A program made the translations under genes and the position numbers. Below the pieces are notes generated by a model that saw only the letters and a program-made list of their open reading frames with translations, had not been told where the DNA came from and made no database searches. Positions 35,947 through 44,891 of a stretch of DNA of 64,000 nucleotides are shown here, one piece after another. The stretch covers positions 101,483-165,482 of the forward strand of contig CAZHTC010000007.1 of NCBI GenBank assembly GCA_964535575.1, written 5' to 3'. Every line of letters starts with the position of its first letter. Within the stretch, counting starts at the first letter, position 1. The DNA comes from JAGPCK01 sp964535575. Lineage in GTDB: Bacteria; Bacteroidota; Bacteroidia; UKL13-3.

Positions 35947-36803
35947 TAATGTTTTCCTGTTTTGATGAGTTCCATTTCAAACACCAGTGTAGAGTAAGGT
36001 TTAATCACCGGGCCGCGTTCCTGCTCGCCATAGGCCAGCCACGATGGAATAACCACCCGTATTTTTTCACCTTCATGCATTTTCATCAGGGCAATTTCCC
36101 ATCCCTGTATCACATATCCGCTGCCTACCGGGAAACTAATTGGCTCACCGCGGTCGTAAGAGCCATCAAATTTGGTTCCGTCCATGAGCGTACCGAGGTA
36201 ATGTACATACACCGAATCGCCTTTTTGCGGCACATACCCCGCTGGATTTGCTTTCAGGGTTTCGATATAAATACCGCTGGCATCTTTCACAAAATTTTTC
36301 CCTGCTACAAATTTGCTTATTACTTCGTTTTCCTGAGCCTTAATTATTTCAGCTTCGGCTTTTGCTTTGGCTTCAAGTTCGGCACGCGAGGTAATATCAA
36401 CCATCTTAATAGTGAAAGTTACCTTACTGCCTTTTTTAACAAACGGAGGTAAAGGTTGCCTGAAGGTTTTAGCAAACAATGAATCGGCATTTACAATAAA
36501 AACCGCACTGTCGCCTTTAGCCATCATTACAAATCCTTCTTCGAGCGAGCCGGGGAAGGTGGACGGGTTTACACTAATACTGATGGGTTTTCCCCCATCG
36601 CGGTAGGTATGTATAAAGGCCGAATCGGTACTTGATTTAGCAATCATGTGCAGCACGATAATATCATTCAGTGCAGGTTTCTTCCCTTTAATATCACGTT
36701 TAAAAAAATGGTATTTTAAACCCGTAGCTGTAGAGTCGAATTTAATTTTTGCAAAAACCTGCGTGCAGATAAAAAAGGAAAGTACTAAAAATAGTTGTTT
36801 CAC
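35946..36803 (-). CDS. FKBP-type peptidyl-prolyl isomerase, two modules
   Basis: 285 residues with a signal peptide (MKQLFLVLSFFICTQVFA). The C-terminal ~120 residues are a canonical FKBP (VYVHYLGTLMDGTKFDGSYDRG in parts, IQGWEIALMKMHEGEK, ending LVFEMELIKTG). The N-terminal ~110 residues (LKYHFFKRDIKG, KPALNDIIVLHMIA, SLEEGFVMMAKGDSAVFIV) resemble FKBP but lack the catalytic FDSS pattern, so look like a degenerate module. Overlaps the gene at 36800 by 4 bp. Confidence 0.85.
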   Translation of the reverse strand: MKQLFLVLSFFICTQVFAKIKFDSTATGLKYHFFKRDIKGKKPALNDIIVLHMIAKSSTDSAFIHTYRDGGKPISISVNPSTFPGSLEEGFVMMAKGDSAVFIVNADSLFAKTFRQPLPPFVKKGSKVTFTIKMVDITSRAELEAKAKAEAEIIKAQENEVISKFVAGKNFVKDASGIYIETLKANPAGYVPQKGDSVYVHYLGTLMDGTKFDGSYDRGEPISFPVGSGYVIQGWEIALMKMHEGEKIRVVIPSWLAYGEQERGPVIKPYSTLVFEMELIKTGKH

Positions 36804-37675
36804 GGCTTTTTAACTTTTAAGAGTTCCATTTCAAATACCAGTGTGGAATATGGCTTAATCACCTCACCTCTTCCGCGCGGGCCATAAGCCATCCACGAAG
36901 GAATGATGACTTTATATTTTTCGCCCACATGCATCATCTTTAATGCTTTTTCCCATCCGTCAATTACCATTTGTTTTCCTACAGGGAAACTAATGGGTTC
37001 TCCGCGGTCGAGTGATGAATCAAATTTGGTTCCATCAAGCAAAGTGCCGGTGTAATGAATCTCTACGGTATCGCCATCGGCAGCCTGAACACCTTTTTCG
37101 TTTTTGGTAAGTACTTCATAAAGTAAACCGTCAGGAGTTTCTTCCAGTTTGGTAGGGTACGATGATTTGAAATTTTTCAGAATATCCTTTTCAAGATTTT
37201 TCATTTCTTCACCTTCTTTGTCCATCTTTTTCTGCATTTCATCCTGTGTCATGATATCAACCATTTTAATGGTAAAAGTCATGTTACTTCCTTTTTCAAT
37301 AAAATCGGGAAGGGGAGTTTGAAATGTGCGTAAAAACAGAGAGTCGGCACTTACTACAAACGAGGCACTGTCACCTTCTGCCATCATCATAAATCCTTCT
37401 TCAAGGGCACCTTTAAACGTAGGTTCAATCACACTTATGGTAAACGGTTTTTTATCGCGGTAGGTGTCAAAAAATGCTGAGTCTTTACTCGTAAGTCCTA
37501 CCATATGTACTACGATAAAATCGCCAAGACGCGGTTTCAATCCTTTTTCATTCTGAGTGAAAAATTTGTATTTGAGTCCGGTTGGAGTGGTTTCAAAGTC
37601 TTTCTTTTTACCACATGAAATGACGGTGAGAATAACCATTCCCAAAATCATTGAATTGATGAGTTGTTTTTTCAT
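36800..37675 (-). CDS. FKBP-type peptidyl-prolyl isomerase lipoprotein
   Basis: 291 residues. Lipoprotein signal with VISCG lipobox (MKKQLINSMILGMVILTVISCG). The layout matches the neighbour at 35946: a degenerate N-terminal FKBP-like module (LKYKFFTQNEKG, LEEGFMMMAEGDSASFVV) and a canonical C-terminal FKBP (VEIHYTGTLLDGTKFDSSLDRG in parts, IDGWEKALKMMHVGEK). Both arose by duplication. Starts 6 bp after the DHH gene. Confidence 0.87.
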   Translation of the reverse strand: MKKQLINSMILGMVILTVISCGKKKDFETTPTGLKYKFFTQNEKGLKPRLGDFIVVHMVGLTSKDSAFFDTYRDKKPFTISVIEPTFKGALEEGFMMMAEGDSASFVVSADSLFLRTFQTPLPDFIEKGSNMTFTIKMVDIMTQDEMQKKMDKEGEEMKNLEKDILKNFKSSYPTKLEETPDGLLYEVLTKNEKGVQAADGDTVEIHYTGTLLDGTKFDSSLDRGEPISFPVGKQMVIDGWEKALKMMHVGEKYKVIIPSWMAYGPRGRGEVIKPYSTLVFEMELLKVKKP

Positions 37676-37681
37676 TTATTC

Positions 37682-38695
37682 TTATTGCAAATATTGTTTA
37701 AACTCAGGAAGCACCTGTTTAAATTTTTTTATTACCTCTTCAAGGCTGTCTTCCGATTCGCCTCCGGCAGCATGAAAGTGTCCGCCCCCGTTAAAATGTT
37801 TACGGGCAAATTCATTGGCCGGAAACCCATTTTTAGAGCGGAACGACATTTTTACACGTACGGTGCGGTCAATAATTAATACGGCCAGCTCGGCATCGGC
37901 AATGCTCAGTCCGTAATTTACCAGTCCTTCGGTATCACCCGTAATCACCCCAAAGCGTTTTATTTCTTCACTGTTAATGGTAATAAGAGCTGTTTTGTAT
38001 TCGGGCAGGTATTCCATTTTTTCATAAAGGGCATACCCGATAAACTTCATTCGCGCTATGGAGTAACTATCGTAAATTAGGCTGTGAATTTTTGAACTGT
38101 CAACACCCTTTTCTATTAAATCAGCTGCAATGCGGTGGGTGTTGGGTGTGGTTGAATCGTGTTTGAAAGAGGCGGTATCAGTCATTATTCCGGCATAGAT
38201 GCACGAGGCAATGTCTTTGTCCACTAATTTATCTCCGTTCCACAAATGAATAAATGTGTAAACAAGTTCGCAGGTAGAACTTGCTTTGGTGGTCCACAAC
38301 CGATAGTCTTCAAATCCTTCGGGCTCCAGGTGATGATCAATCATCACTTTTTTTGCTTCCGAAGCTCTTACCAGTTCGCCCAGTTTGTGAATACGTTTAA
38401 GCGCATTAAAGTCGAGGCAAAAAATATAATCGGCTTCGGCTACCAGTTTTTCTCCAAGGGTTGTTTTCTCTTCGTAGTTTATTACCGAGTTGTTGCCGGG
38501 CATCCAATGTAAAAACGCACCATAGTCCGTAGGACTTAGCACGGTCACGTTGCTTATGCCGTAAGCTTTAAGGAAGTTGTACAAACCAAGAGACGAACCC
38601 AACGCATCTGCATCGGGCTTGTGGTGAGTGGTAATAACAATTTTTTCACTGGCTCCGGGTTTAAGTATTTCCCGTAATTCGGTAATCTCTCTCAA
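37682..38695 (-). CDS. DHH family phosphoesterase, NrnA-like
   Basis: 337 residues. The DHH domain shows VITTHHKPDADALGSSLGL, FCLDFNALKRI and VMIDHHLEPE; the DHHA1 part ends with FNGGGHFHAAGGES. NrnA-type enzymes degrade short RNA oligonucleotides and 3'-phosphoadenosine 5'-phosphate using Mn2+. It is the first gene of an operon with three FKBP genes. A weak -7-like GACCTTTG (minus, near 38718-38725) lies 22 nt upstream. Confidence 0.88.
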   Translation of the reverse strand: MREITELREILKPGASEKIVITTHHKPDADALGSSLGLYNFLKAYGISNVTVLSPTDYGAFLHWMPGNNSVINYEEKTTLGEKLVAEADYIFCLDFNALKRIHKLGELVRASEAKKVMIDHHLEPEGFEDYRLWTTKASSTCELVYTFIHLWNGDKLVDKDIASCIYAGIMTDTASFKHDSTTPNTHRIAADLIEKGVDSSKIHSLIYDSYSIARMKFIGYALYEKMEYLPEYKTALITINSEEIKRFGVITGDTEGLVNYGLSIADAELAVLIIDRTVRVKMSFRSKNGFPANEFARKHFNGGGHFHAAGGESEDSLEEVIKKFKQVLPEFKQYLQ

Positions 38696-38811
38696 AACGT
38701 TTTGATTAGAACGGGTGCAAAGGTCGTCAAAAAGCGGTCATTTGCAAATAATTCAGCGCGAGTAAACCTGCTTATTTTGAATCTTCTGTAGATTTATTTC
38801 CCGCGAACCCC

Positions 38812-38819
38812 TACTTTTG
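38812..38819 (+). promoter_or_regulatory. -7 promoter box of ndk
   Basis: TACTTTTG, matching TANNTTTG, 19 nt before the ATG. Confidence 0.6.
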
Positions 38820-38838
38820 CGCCAAAATTTAGCATACC

Positions 38839-39255
38839 ATGTCAAATATAACATTCACCATGATTAAGCCGGACGCTGTAAGCAACGGACACACAGGAAA
38901 AATTATTGATAAGATTATCAGCAGCGGTTTTAAGATTGTGGCAATGAAGTATACCCACCTTTCTGAAGAAACAGCCGGAAGGTTTTATGATATCCATCGC
39001 CAAAGACCTTTTTTTAAAGACCTGGTGGATTTTATGTCTTCAGGGCCCATTGTAGCCGCAGTATTGGAAAAAGACAACGCCATTGAAGATTTCCGTAAAC
39101 TTATCGGGGCTACCGACCCGCAAAAAGCCGAGCCCGGTACTATCCGTAACCTGTTTGCCAAAAGCATAGAAGCAAATGCCATTCATGGCTCCGACAGTAA
39201 TGAAAACGCAGTGATTGAAGCCAACTTTTTCTTCAATCAGTTCGAAAGATTTTAA
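38839..39255 (+). CDS. ndk: nucleoside-diphosphate kinase
   Basis: 138 residues, phosphate transfer between nucleoside di- and triphosphates through a phosphohistidine. Opening FTMIKPDAVSNGHTGKIIDKI and the active-site part NAIHGSDSNENA (His phosphorylated) are clear; SKKG-like RPFFKDLVDFMSSGPIVAAVLEKDNAIEDFRKLIGATDP is typical (in parts). Monocistronic between a promoter and a bidirectional terminator. Confidence 0.96.
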   Translation: MSNITFTMIKPDAVSNGHTGKIIDKIISSGFKIVAMKYTHLSEETAGRFYDIHRQRPFFKDLVDFMSSGPIVAAVLEKDNAIEDFRKLIGATDPQKAEPGTIRNLFAKSIEANAIHGSDSNENAVIEANFFFNQFERF

Positions 39256-39274
39256 TAAAGAATATCTGCTACAT

Positions 39275-39310
39275 AATAGAAAAAGCGGCCAAAAGGCCGC
39301 TTTTTCTATT
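39275..39310. terminator. bidirectional terminator between ndk and the HTH-Fic gene
   Basis: AGAAAAAGCGGCC, AAAA loop, GGCCGCTTTTTCT: a 13-bp perfect stem extended by A/T pairs, T runs on both strands. Ends ndk transcription and that of the convergent gene, overlapping its stop codon (39306-39308). Confidence 0.9.
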
Positions 39311-40355
39311 TACCGATAATTTTGATATATCGGTTCAGGGCATCAAGTTCCGTTTGTGCAATCAATTCGGTAAAATCCAGTTTTGATTGCTGCGTTTGTG
39401 CCTGCTCTAAGGCGAGGTAGTAATTCATCCGGCTTTTAGCATCTCCCTTTAAATTCGCAATCACATACCCATGCTTCAGTAAAATCAGGTTCATCACTAA
39501 ACGTGAGGTACGGCCATTGCCATCAATAAACGGATGAATGGTTACCAGGCGCTCATGCATTTCAGCAGCCAGCACTACCGGATGCAATTTGTTTTGCTGT
39601 TGCCTGTACCAGATAAAATAATCCTCCATTTGCTTGGGCACCAGATAAGGGGCAGGCGGCACATGCTTACTTCCTTTAATCATTACCTGCGCCTGCCGGT
39701 ATTTGCCAGCATTTGATTGATCAATGCCCCGTAAAATAAGGTTGTGAACAGCTAAAAGAGCATGCTCGTTGAATACTGATTTTTTCTCAACCAGATGTTT
39801 TATGTACGCGATCGCTTCCTGATGGTTAATTGCCTCCAGGTGTTCGCGCATACTTTTCCCGGAGATGGTGAGCCCTTCATTAATAACTAAATCAGTTTCC
39901 TTTAACGTAAGGGTGTTTCCTTCAATGCGGTTACTCTCAAAAGTGTATTCCAGCTCAAGTGCCTGTGCAATGCGGTAACTATCGTATTGACGTAATTTTT
40001 GCAGGCTCGATTTTACTTTATCAATTTCCTTTAACAATGAGTTGATTTTTTTGGTGAGCCCTGATGCTTTGGGAGAATAAGATTTTTTTAATTCCTGCTC
40101 CGCTGCTACTATGGCTTGCAAAGCCAATTTATCATCACCTAACTCATAAAGAATTTTTTCTTTTAACCAGGCCACCATCAGTTTATCGGCATCTATGTTT
40201 AGCACCTCAGCCAGTTTAGATACCTGAGTTCTGGTGGGTTTACGGGCACCGCTTTCAAATTTACTCACCAATGCCTGATCCACACCAAGGGCATGAGCCA
40301 CTTCGCGCAGTTTCATTCCTTTTTGTTCTCTTGATGTTTTAAGGATGGATTTCAT
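39306..40355 (-). CDS. XRE HTH-Fic fusion protein, self-inhibited class II type
   Basis: 349 residues. An N-terminal XRE domain (about 3-60, EVAHALGVDQALVSKFESGARKPT) is fused to an adenylyltransferase-type Fic domain. The Fic active site is complete: H274 P F I D G N G R282. The inhibitory helix motif (S/T)xxxEG is present just upstream as SNRIEG (141-146), with E145 expected to block ATP use until released. Likely AMPylates an unknown target and may repress itself. Its promoter region has a palindrome. Confidence 0.88.
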   Translation of the reverse strand: MKSILKTSREQKGMKLREVAHALGVDQALVSKFESGARKPTRTQVSKLAEVLNIDADKLMVAWLKEKILYELGDDKLALQAIVAAEQELKKSYSPKASGLTKKINSLLKEIDKVKSSLQKLRQYDSYRIAQALELEYTFESNRIEGNTLTLKETDLVINEGLTISGKSMREHLEAINHQEAIAYIKHLVEKKSVFNEHALLAVHNLILRGIDQSNAGKYRQAQVMIKGSKHVPPAPYLVPKQMEDYFIWYRQQQNKLHPVVLAAEMHERLVTIHPFIDGNGRTSRLVMNLILLKHGYVIANLKGDAKSRMNYYLALEQAQTQQSKLDFTELIAQTELDALNRYIKIIGK

Positions 40356-40372
40356 GCGTGACTTTATTTAAC

Positions 40373-40389
40373 ATGACAAAAATAGTCAT
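40373..40389. promoter_or_regulatory. palindrome with -7 box before the HTH-Fic gene
   Basis: ATGACAAAAATAGTCAT: 5-bp arms ATGAC/GTCAT, centre AAAAATA. The minus-strand -7 box TATTTTTG (40377-40384) fills the centre, 21 nt before the ATG. Suits autoregulation by the gene's own HTH domain. Confidence 0.45.
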
Positions 40390-40403
40390 TTTATTTCGAA
40401 TAA

Positions 40404-40436
40404 AAAAACCAGCCGTTTCGGGCCGGTTTTTTATTG
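40404..40436 (-). terminator. terminator hairpin upstream of pnp's 3' neighbour region
   Basis: AAAAACCAGCC pairs with GGCCGGTTTTT with one mismatch and a short loop, followed by T's on the + strand and preceded by A's. It ends transcripts from pnp (minus strand, stop at 40442). Confidence 0.6.
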
Positions 40437-40441
40437 AAAAA

Positions 40442-42775
40442 TTATTCTCCGGTAGGTTGCTCGGGAGCAGAACTTTCCGGATTGTTGTTTTGTTCAGGCT
40501 TGCGGTGATGGTCACGCGGTCCGCGGTCGCGGTTATCACGTCTGTCACCATCGGGTCTTCTCGGGCCACGATTACCGCCTTCAGGTCTTGGTCCGCGAGG
40601 TGGGCGGGGAGACTCTTCAGGCATTCCTTCAGGTCTTGGCAATAATACCTTGCGCGATAAACGATACTTGCCGGTTTTCTTATCTACTTCAATCAGCTTC
40701 ACTTTTATTTCTTCACCGGTTTGCAACACGCCTTCCATGCTTGGTAAACGCTGCCACGATATTTCGGAAATATGGAGTAGTCCTTCTTTTCCGGGAAGGA
40801 ACTCGATAAAGGCACCAAAATCAGTAATGGATTTTACCTTACCTGTATATTCCTGTCCGGGCTCGGGTACCATCACAATTCCTTTAATAATGGCAATGGC
40901 TTTATCCATATTTTCTCTGTTGGCCGAGGCTACTTCAATAATACCATGTTCACCTTCTTCGGTAATAGAAACAACGGTATTGGTATCGCGCTGAATGCCC
41001 TGAATGACTTTACCACCCGGACCAATGACTGCACCAATAAACTCCTTGTCGATAATGATTTTCTCGATGCGCGGAGCATGTGGCTTATAATCGGCACGTG
41101 GAGCTGAAATGGTTTTATTCATTTCGTTCATGATATGAGTGCGGCCACCTTTAGCCTGATTTAAGGCTTCCTCTACCACTTCCCATTTCAGTCCGTTAAT
41201 TTTAATATCCATCTGGCAGGCCACAATTCCTTTGGCGGTCCCTACCACTTTAAAGTCCATATCTCCCAGGTGATCTTCGTCTCCAAGGATATCTGAAAGC
41301 ACGGCATATTTCCCGGTTTTTTCATCGGTAATCAATCCCATGGCAATACCCGAAACCGCTCCTCTCATTTTTATTCCTGCATCCATGAGTGCAAGTGAAC
41401 CTGCACATACGGTAGCCATCGATGAAGAGCCGTTTGACTCGAGAATATCTGATACTACACGAATGGTGTAAGGATTTTCCATACTGTCGGGCAACATGCG
41501 TTTTAACCCGCGCAAGGCCAGATTACCATGCCCTATTTCCCTGCGGCCCGGACCACGGTTTGGTTTTACTTCACCGGTAGAGAACGAAGGGAAATTGTAA
41601 TGCAAAAGAAATTTGCTGTATCCGAATACCATCGGGCTATCGAGCAACTGCTCATCCATTTTGGTACCCAGTGTTACGCTGGTAAGCGATTGGGTTTCGC
41701 CACGGGTAAACACAGCCGAACCATGTGCCGAGGGAAGGTAATCCACTTCGGTCCAGATAGGACGAACCTGATCCAGTTGACGTCCGTCTAAGCGGGAGCG
41801 GTCATTTAAAATCATATTACGTACAGCATCATACTGCACATCGTGGTAATATTTTTTAATCAATGTTTCGTCTTCCGGATTTTCAATAGTTGCAGGGTCA
41901 ATGCCTTCCTGATTTTGAGGTAATGCAGCAATGTAATCATCAATCAGTTTTTTGAAGGCATCGCTGCGTTCCTGCTTTGGCAGAGCCGATTTGGCAATGG
42001 CGTAAACAGGTTCATAAAATGTTTTATAAACTTTTTCGCGTAGGGCTTCATCGTTGTTTTCGGGTGCATAAACACGTGGGGCTTTTTTACCTCCGGCTGC
42101 TTCGGCCAGTTCCAATTGCCAGGCACATTGTTTTTTAATGGCTTCGTGCGCAAATTTTAATGCTTCGAGCATATCGGCTTCCGATACTTCGGCCATTTCA
42201 CCTTCCACCATGTTGATGTCGTGGGCAGTTCCGGCTACAATCAAATCAATATCGGCTTTATCTAATTCCGATTTGTAAGGATTAATTACAAGTTTACCAT
42301 CAATACGGGCCACACGCACTTCCGAGATGGGGCCGTTAAATGGAATATCGCTTACAGCAAGAGCAGCTGAGGCAGCCAGTCCTACAAAAGCTTCGGGCAA
42401 TACTTCGGCTTCACCGCTGTGCAGGGTAATCATTACCTGTGTGTCGGCATGGTAATCATCAGGAAATAATGGACGTAAAGCACGGTCTACAATGCGGCTT
42501 ACGAGTACTTCGTAATCGCTCAGTTTAGCTTCGCGTTTGTGAAAACTACCGGGAATACGACCCACGGCCGCAAATTTCTCCTGATAATCCACCGATAGCG
42601 GCATAAAATCCACTCCGGGTTTAGCTTCTTTGGCCGATACTACGGTGGCCAGAATCATGGTGTTGTTGTGACGTAACATTACGGCACCGTCAGCCTGACG
42701 GGCAAGTTTTCCGGTCTCGAGGGTTACTTTTTTCCCATCTCCGAGATCGAACGTTTTTGAAATTCCGATTGTCAT
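40442..42775 (-). CDS. pnp: polynucleotide phosphorylase
   Basis: 777 residues, 3'-5' phosphorolytic exoribonuclease and degradosome component. Two RNase PH cores (the second contains ETQSLTSVTLGTK and SSMATVCAGSLALMDAG), a KH domain with IGPGGKVIQGI, and an S1 domain (EYTGKVKSITDFGAFIEFLPGKEGLLHISE in parts). The last ~70 residues are an Arg/Pro/Gly-rich tail (RGPRPEGGNRGPRRPDGDRRD) absent from the E. coli form, plausibly an RNA- or protein-binding extension. rpsO lies just upstream, the conserved bacterial order. Confidence 0.96.
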   Translation of the reverse strand: MTIGISKTFDLGDGKKVTLETGKLARQADGAVMLRHNNTMILATVVSAKEAKPGVDFMPLSVDYQEKFAAVGRIPGSFHKREAKLSDYEVLVSRIVDRALRPLFPDDYHADTQVMITLHSGEAEVLPEAFVGLAASAALAVSDIPFNGPISEVRVARIDGKLVINPYKSELDKADIDLIVAGTAHDINMVEGEMAEVSEADMLEALKFAHEAIKKQCAWQLELAEAAGGKKAPRVYAPENNDEALREKVYKTFYEPVYAIAKSALPKQERSDAFKKLIDDYIAALPQNQEGIDPATIENPEDETLIKKYYHDVQYDAVRNMILNDRSRLDGRQLDQVRPIWTEVDYLPSAHGSAVFTRGETQSLTSVTLGTKMDEQLLDSPMVFGYSKFLLHYNFPSFSTGEVKPNRGPGRREIGHGNLALRGLKRMLPDSMENPYTIRVVSDILESNGSSSMATVCAGSLALMDAGIKMRGAVSGIAMGLITDEKTGKYAVLSDILGDEDHLGDMDFKVVGTAKGIVACQMDIKINGLKWEVVEEALNQAKGGRTHIMNEMNKTISAPRADYKPHAPRIEKIIIDKEFIGAVIGPGGKVIQGIQRDTNTVVSITEEGEHGIIEVASANRENMDKAIAIIKGIVMVPEPGQEYTGKVKSITDFGAFIEFLPGKEGLLHISEISWQRLPSMEGVLQTGEEIKVKLIEVDKKTGKYRLSRKVLLPRPEGMPEESPRPPRGPRPEGGNRGPRRPDGDRRDNRDRGPRDHHRKPEQNNNPESSAPEQPTGE

Positions 42776-42846
42776 TTTTTAATCGTTTAATTTTTAATTG
42801 CTTGCAGGCAGTCCAAGGGCCCTGCAATACCCCGTTTATAAAATAC

Positions 42847-42882
42847 TAACGGCTTGACCCATTTGAAAAGGCCAAGCCGTTA
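42847..42882 (-). terminator. rpsO terminator hairpin
   Basis: TAACGGCTTG and CAAGCCGTTA are 10-bp perfect arms; on the minus strand the stem is followed by a T-rich stretch. It lies between rpsO and pnp and could be an RNase III-type attenuator rather than a full stop. Confidence 0.7.
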
Positions 42883-42906
42883 ATTTTGATTACATACAAA
42901 TGAAAA

Positions 42907-43176
42907 TTACTTACGGATATTCAATTCCTTGATAATTGCCCGGTAACGGAATACGTCAACTTTGGCAAGGTAATCAAGTAATGAACGTCTTTTGCCTACC
43001 AACTTAATCAGACTCAACTCGGCCGAGTGGTCTTTTTTGTTTTCTTTTAAATGGCCGGTAAGGTGATTAATCCTGTGTGTAAACAGGGCAATCTGTCCTT
43101 CAGCCGATCCGGTATCCGCAGCACCTTTTCCGTGCTTTGCAAAGATCTCCTTCTTGGTTTCTGATGTTAATTGCAT
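42907..43176 (-). CDS. rpsO: 30S ribosomal protein S15
   Basis: 89 residues, binds the three-way junction of 16S rRNA early in 30S assembly. MQLTSETKKEIFAKHGKG, DTGSAEGQIALFTHRINHLTGHLKENKKDHS and VGKRRSLLDYLAKVD (in parts) are textbook S15. The frame runs upstream to 43317, but the S15 start at 43176 fits the -7 box (minus, 43206-43213). Stands next to pnp as in other bacteria. Confidence 0.96.
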   Translation of the reverse strand: MQLTSETKKEIFAKHGKGAADTGSAEGQIALFTHRINHLTGHLKENKKDHSAELSLIKLVGKRRSLLDYLAKVDVFRYRAIIKELNIRK

Positions 43177-43205
43177 GGTGTTAAACTTTTTAATTAAATG
43201 GACGG

Positions 43206-43213
43206 CAAATATA
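43206..43213 (-). promoter_or_regulatory. -7 promoter box of rpsO
   Basis: Minus strand TATATTTG, 29 nt before the ATG at 43176. Confidence 0.55.
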
Positions 43214-43276
43214 CCGCAAGTTTTTGGAATAACAAGCAGGGCGCTGCTTTTCGGGGCTATTCTACCTAGCTGAACA

Positions 43277-44251
43277 TCAGCGCAGGGCGCTTTTCCAGGT
43301 GCCTTTTTCCCAGGCATATTTAAGGGTAGAGGGTAAACTGTGCCACAGGTATTTGCTCAGCTCCACATGAAAGGAGGGCATGAAATAGCAATTAACGGTA
43401 CAGCCTTCGCAGCCGGCATGGCGTCCTTCAAGGGCTATCTGTTCTTTTACCTGTTTTGAGTGATACAATTCAAAAAGTTTCCCATCAATCGGAAATGCCT
43501 CAAGTCCCAAATGATAGCAAGGCAGCATCAGTTTGTTCTCGGGCGAAATAACCAGCGTGGTGCTGGCTGCCCGGCACAGTGGGTTGGCAGTGTGGTTGCC
43601 TCCGTTTTGCCTGAGGGTAATAAATGCCTTGTTCAGGTACACCTGTTTTTTGGTGCCCCATTGGCTGAGCCCTGCCAAATCGGTGGCGGTTAATTCGGTT
43701 CCCACTTCGTTGTAACGGAAAATGGGATTCAGAATCAGCATCAGGTTATTGGGTTGCGTTATTTCGCGGTACACCTGTTCAATCTGATGCATATTTCCGG
43801 AGTGTACCGTAAACAAAACATCGGGCCGCTCGCCCAGCCGGCCAGCCAGTTGAATAGACTCCATTACGTGTTCAAAGCAATTCACTCCGCGTGAGGCATT
43901 GTGTTCTTCGGCCACGGGCGAATCGAGGGAGAAATGCAGCATATCAATGAGCCCTTTGAGTTTTTCAGCGTTTTTTGGGTACAGCAGCGTATTGGTGGTT
44001 ACGGTGGTGGTAAAGCCCAGTTGTTTGGCCATGGTTAAAAAAACGGGCAGCTCGCGGTGCAGCAGGGGTTCGCCACCGGTAAAATCAATGACCTGCACAC
44101 CTAATTTTTTCAGGTCGCGTAAATTTTCGCTCACGTGCTGTGCCGTGACATAGGGCGAAGGTTTCTCCCAGATATCACAAAACCCGCAGCTGGCATTGCA
44201 GCGGTAAGTGAGGTAGTAGTTGCATAAAACCGGGTGGTGAATAAAACGCAC
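43277..44251 (-). CDS. radical SAM protein with C-terminal Cys cluster
   Basis: 324 residues. The radical SAM 4Fe-4S site CNASCGFC (about 18-25) follows MRFIHHPVLCNYYLTYR, with the SAM-binding IDFTGGEPLLHRE (GGEP). C-terminal Cys residues (LCRAAS, CYHLG, CEGCTVNC) suggest a second cluster, SPASM-like. Typical of enzymes that modify peptides or cofactors, or of MoaA/NifB-like proteins; substrate unknown. The start is a GTG, fixed by a -7 box 4 nt before it. No peptide substrate gene was found nearby. Confidence 0.85.
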   Translation of the reverse strand: MRFIHHPVLCNYYLTYRCNASCGFCDIWEKPSPYVTAQHVSENLRDLKKLGVQVIDFTGGEPLLHRELPVFLTMAKQLGFTTTVTTNTLLYPKNAEKLKGLIDMLHFSLDSPVAEEHNASRGVNCFEHVMESIQLAGRLGERPDVLFTVHSGNMHQIEQVYREITQPNNLMLILNPIFRYNEVGTELTATDLAGLSQWGTKKQVYLNKAFITLRQNGGNHTANPLCRAASTTLVISPENKLMLPCYHLGLEAFPIDGKLFELYHSKQVKEQIALEGRHAGCEGCTVNCYFMPSFHVELSKYLWHSLPSTLKYAWEKGTWKSALR

Positions 44252-44255
44252 AAGG

Positions 44256-44263
44256 CAAAGATA
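44256..44263 (-). promoter_or_regulatory. -7 promoter box of the radical SAM gene
   Basis: Minus strand TATCTTTG, 4 nt before the GTG at 44251; the transcript would be leaderless. Confidence 0.55.
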
Positions 44264-44378
44264 GCATAATGAGGCCGTGTTGCAGAATAGGATGAATAAA
44301 ACTAACTTTGGTACAATGAAAAAGTTAATGGAGGAACGAGTTCACTCCAGTATAGGCAAATAAAAAATACTACAAAAA

Positions 44379-44867
44379 ATGAAGAGGGCATTTATAGTGG
44401 TTTTTAATATAATTTTTTTAGGTGGCTGCAATAGCGTTGAATCAAATGGTATTACAGAGTGTACCAATATAAAGCACGATAGTAGCCCGAAAGTTTATAG
44501 GACGTTTTGTCGAAATTCTGATAGCACAATGTTGTATTGGGATTACAATATTAAGGGGTGCTCAAATTCTGATTACAAAGTGTATTATATTAAAGGAAAG
44601 GTGTTCACTGAATCTTTTTCATGCGTTGGTGATCAAAATGCACTCAATGAAGGAGTTTTAAAAGGTATTGATAAGTTTGGCGACCCTATCTTAATACGAG
44701 AAGGTATACATCTAAGTAACGGTCAACTTGGCTTCTATAAGAATAATAAAAAAGACGGACTTTGGATTACGTTCGGCAATGATAGTAATGTTATTGTGAA
44801 AGAAGAGTGGGAAAATGGAGCACTGCTATCTAGGTCTGAATATACATTATCGTCAGGGAAAAAATAA
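44379..44867 (+). CDS. lipoprotein, unknown function, MORN-like tail
   Basis: 162 residues with a lipobox GGCN (MKRAFIVVFNIIFLGGC), Cys-rich early part, and a C-terminal NGQLGFYKNNKKDGLWITFGND segment resembling a MORN repeat (toxin/antitoxin or envelope proteins). Not a recognised family otherwise. It lies next to the REP-flanked transposase. Confidence 0.6.
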   Translation: MKRAFIVVFNIIFLGGCNSVESNGITECTNIKHDSSPKVYRTFCRNSDSTMLYWDYNIKGCSNSDYKVYYIKGKVFTESFSCVGDQNALNEGVLKGIDKFGDPILIREGIHLSNGQLGFYKNNKKDGLWITFGNDSNVIVKEEWENGALLSRSEYTLSSGKK

Positions 44868-44891
44868 AATGCGGAGAAGTTTTTTGTCCAA

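Noticed and set aside
43177..43317. N-terminal extension of ribosomal protein S15
   Set aside because: S15 length and sequence begin at 43176 and a -7 box lies inside the extension.
44371..44379. ACTACAAAA before the lipoprotein gene as a second LexA-like operator half-site
   Set aside because: Single half-site with a mismatch and no inverted partner; expected by chance in AT-rich DNA.
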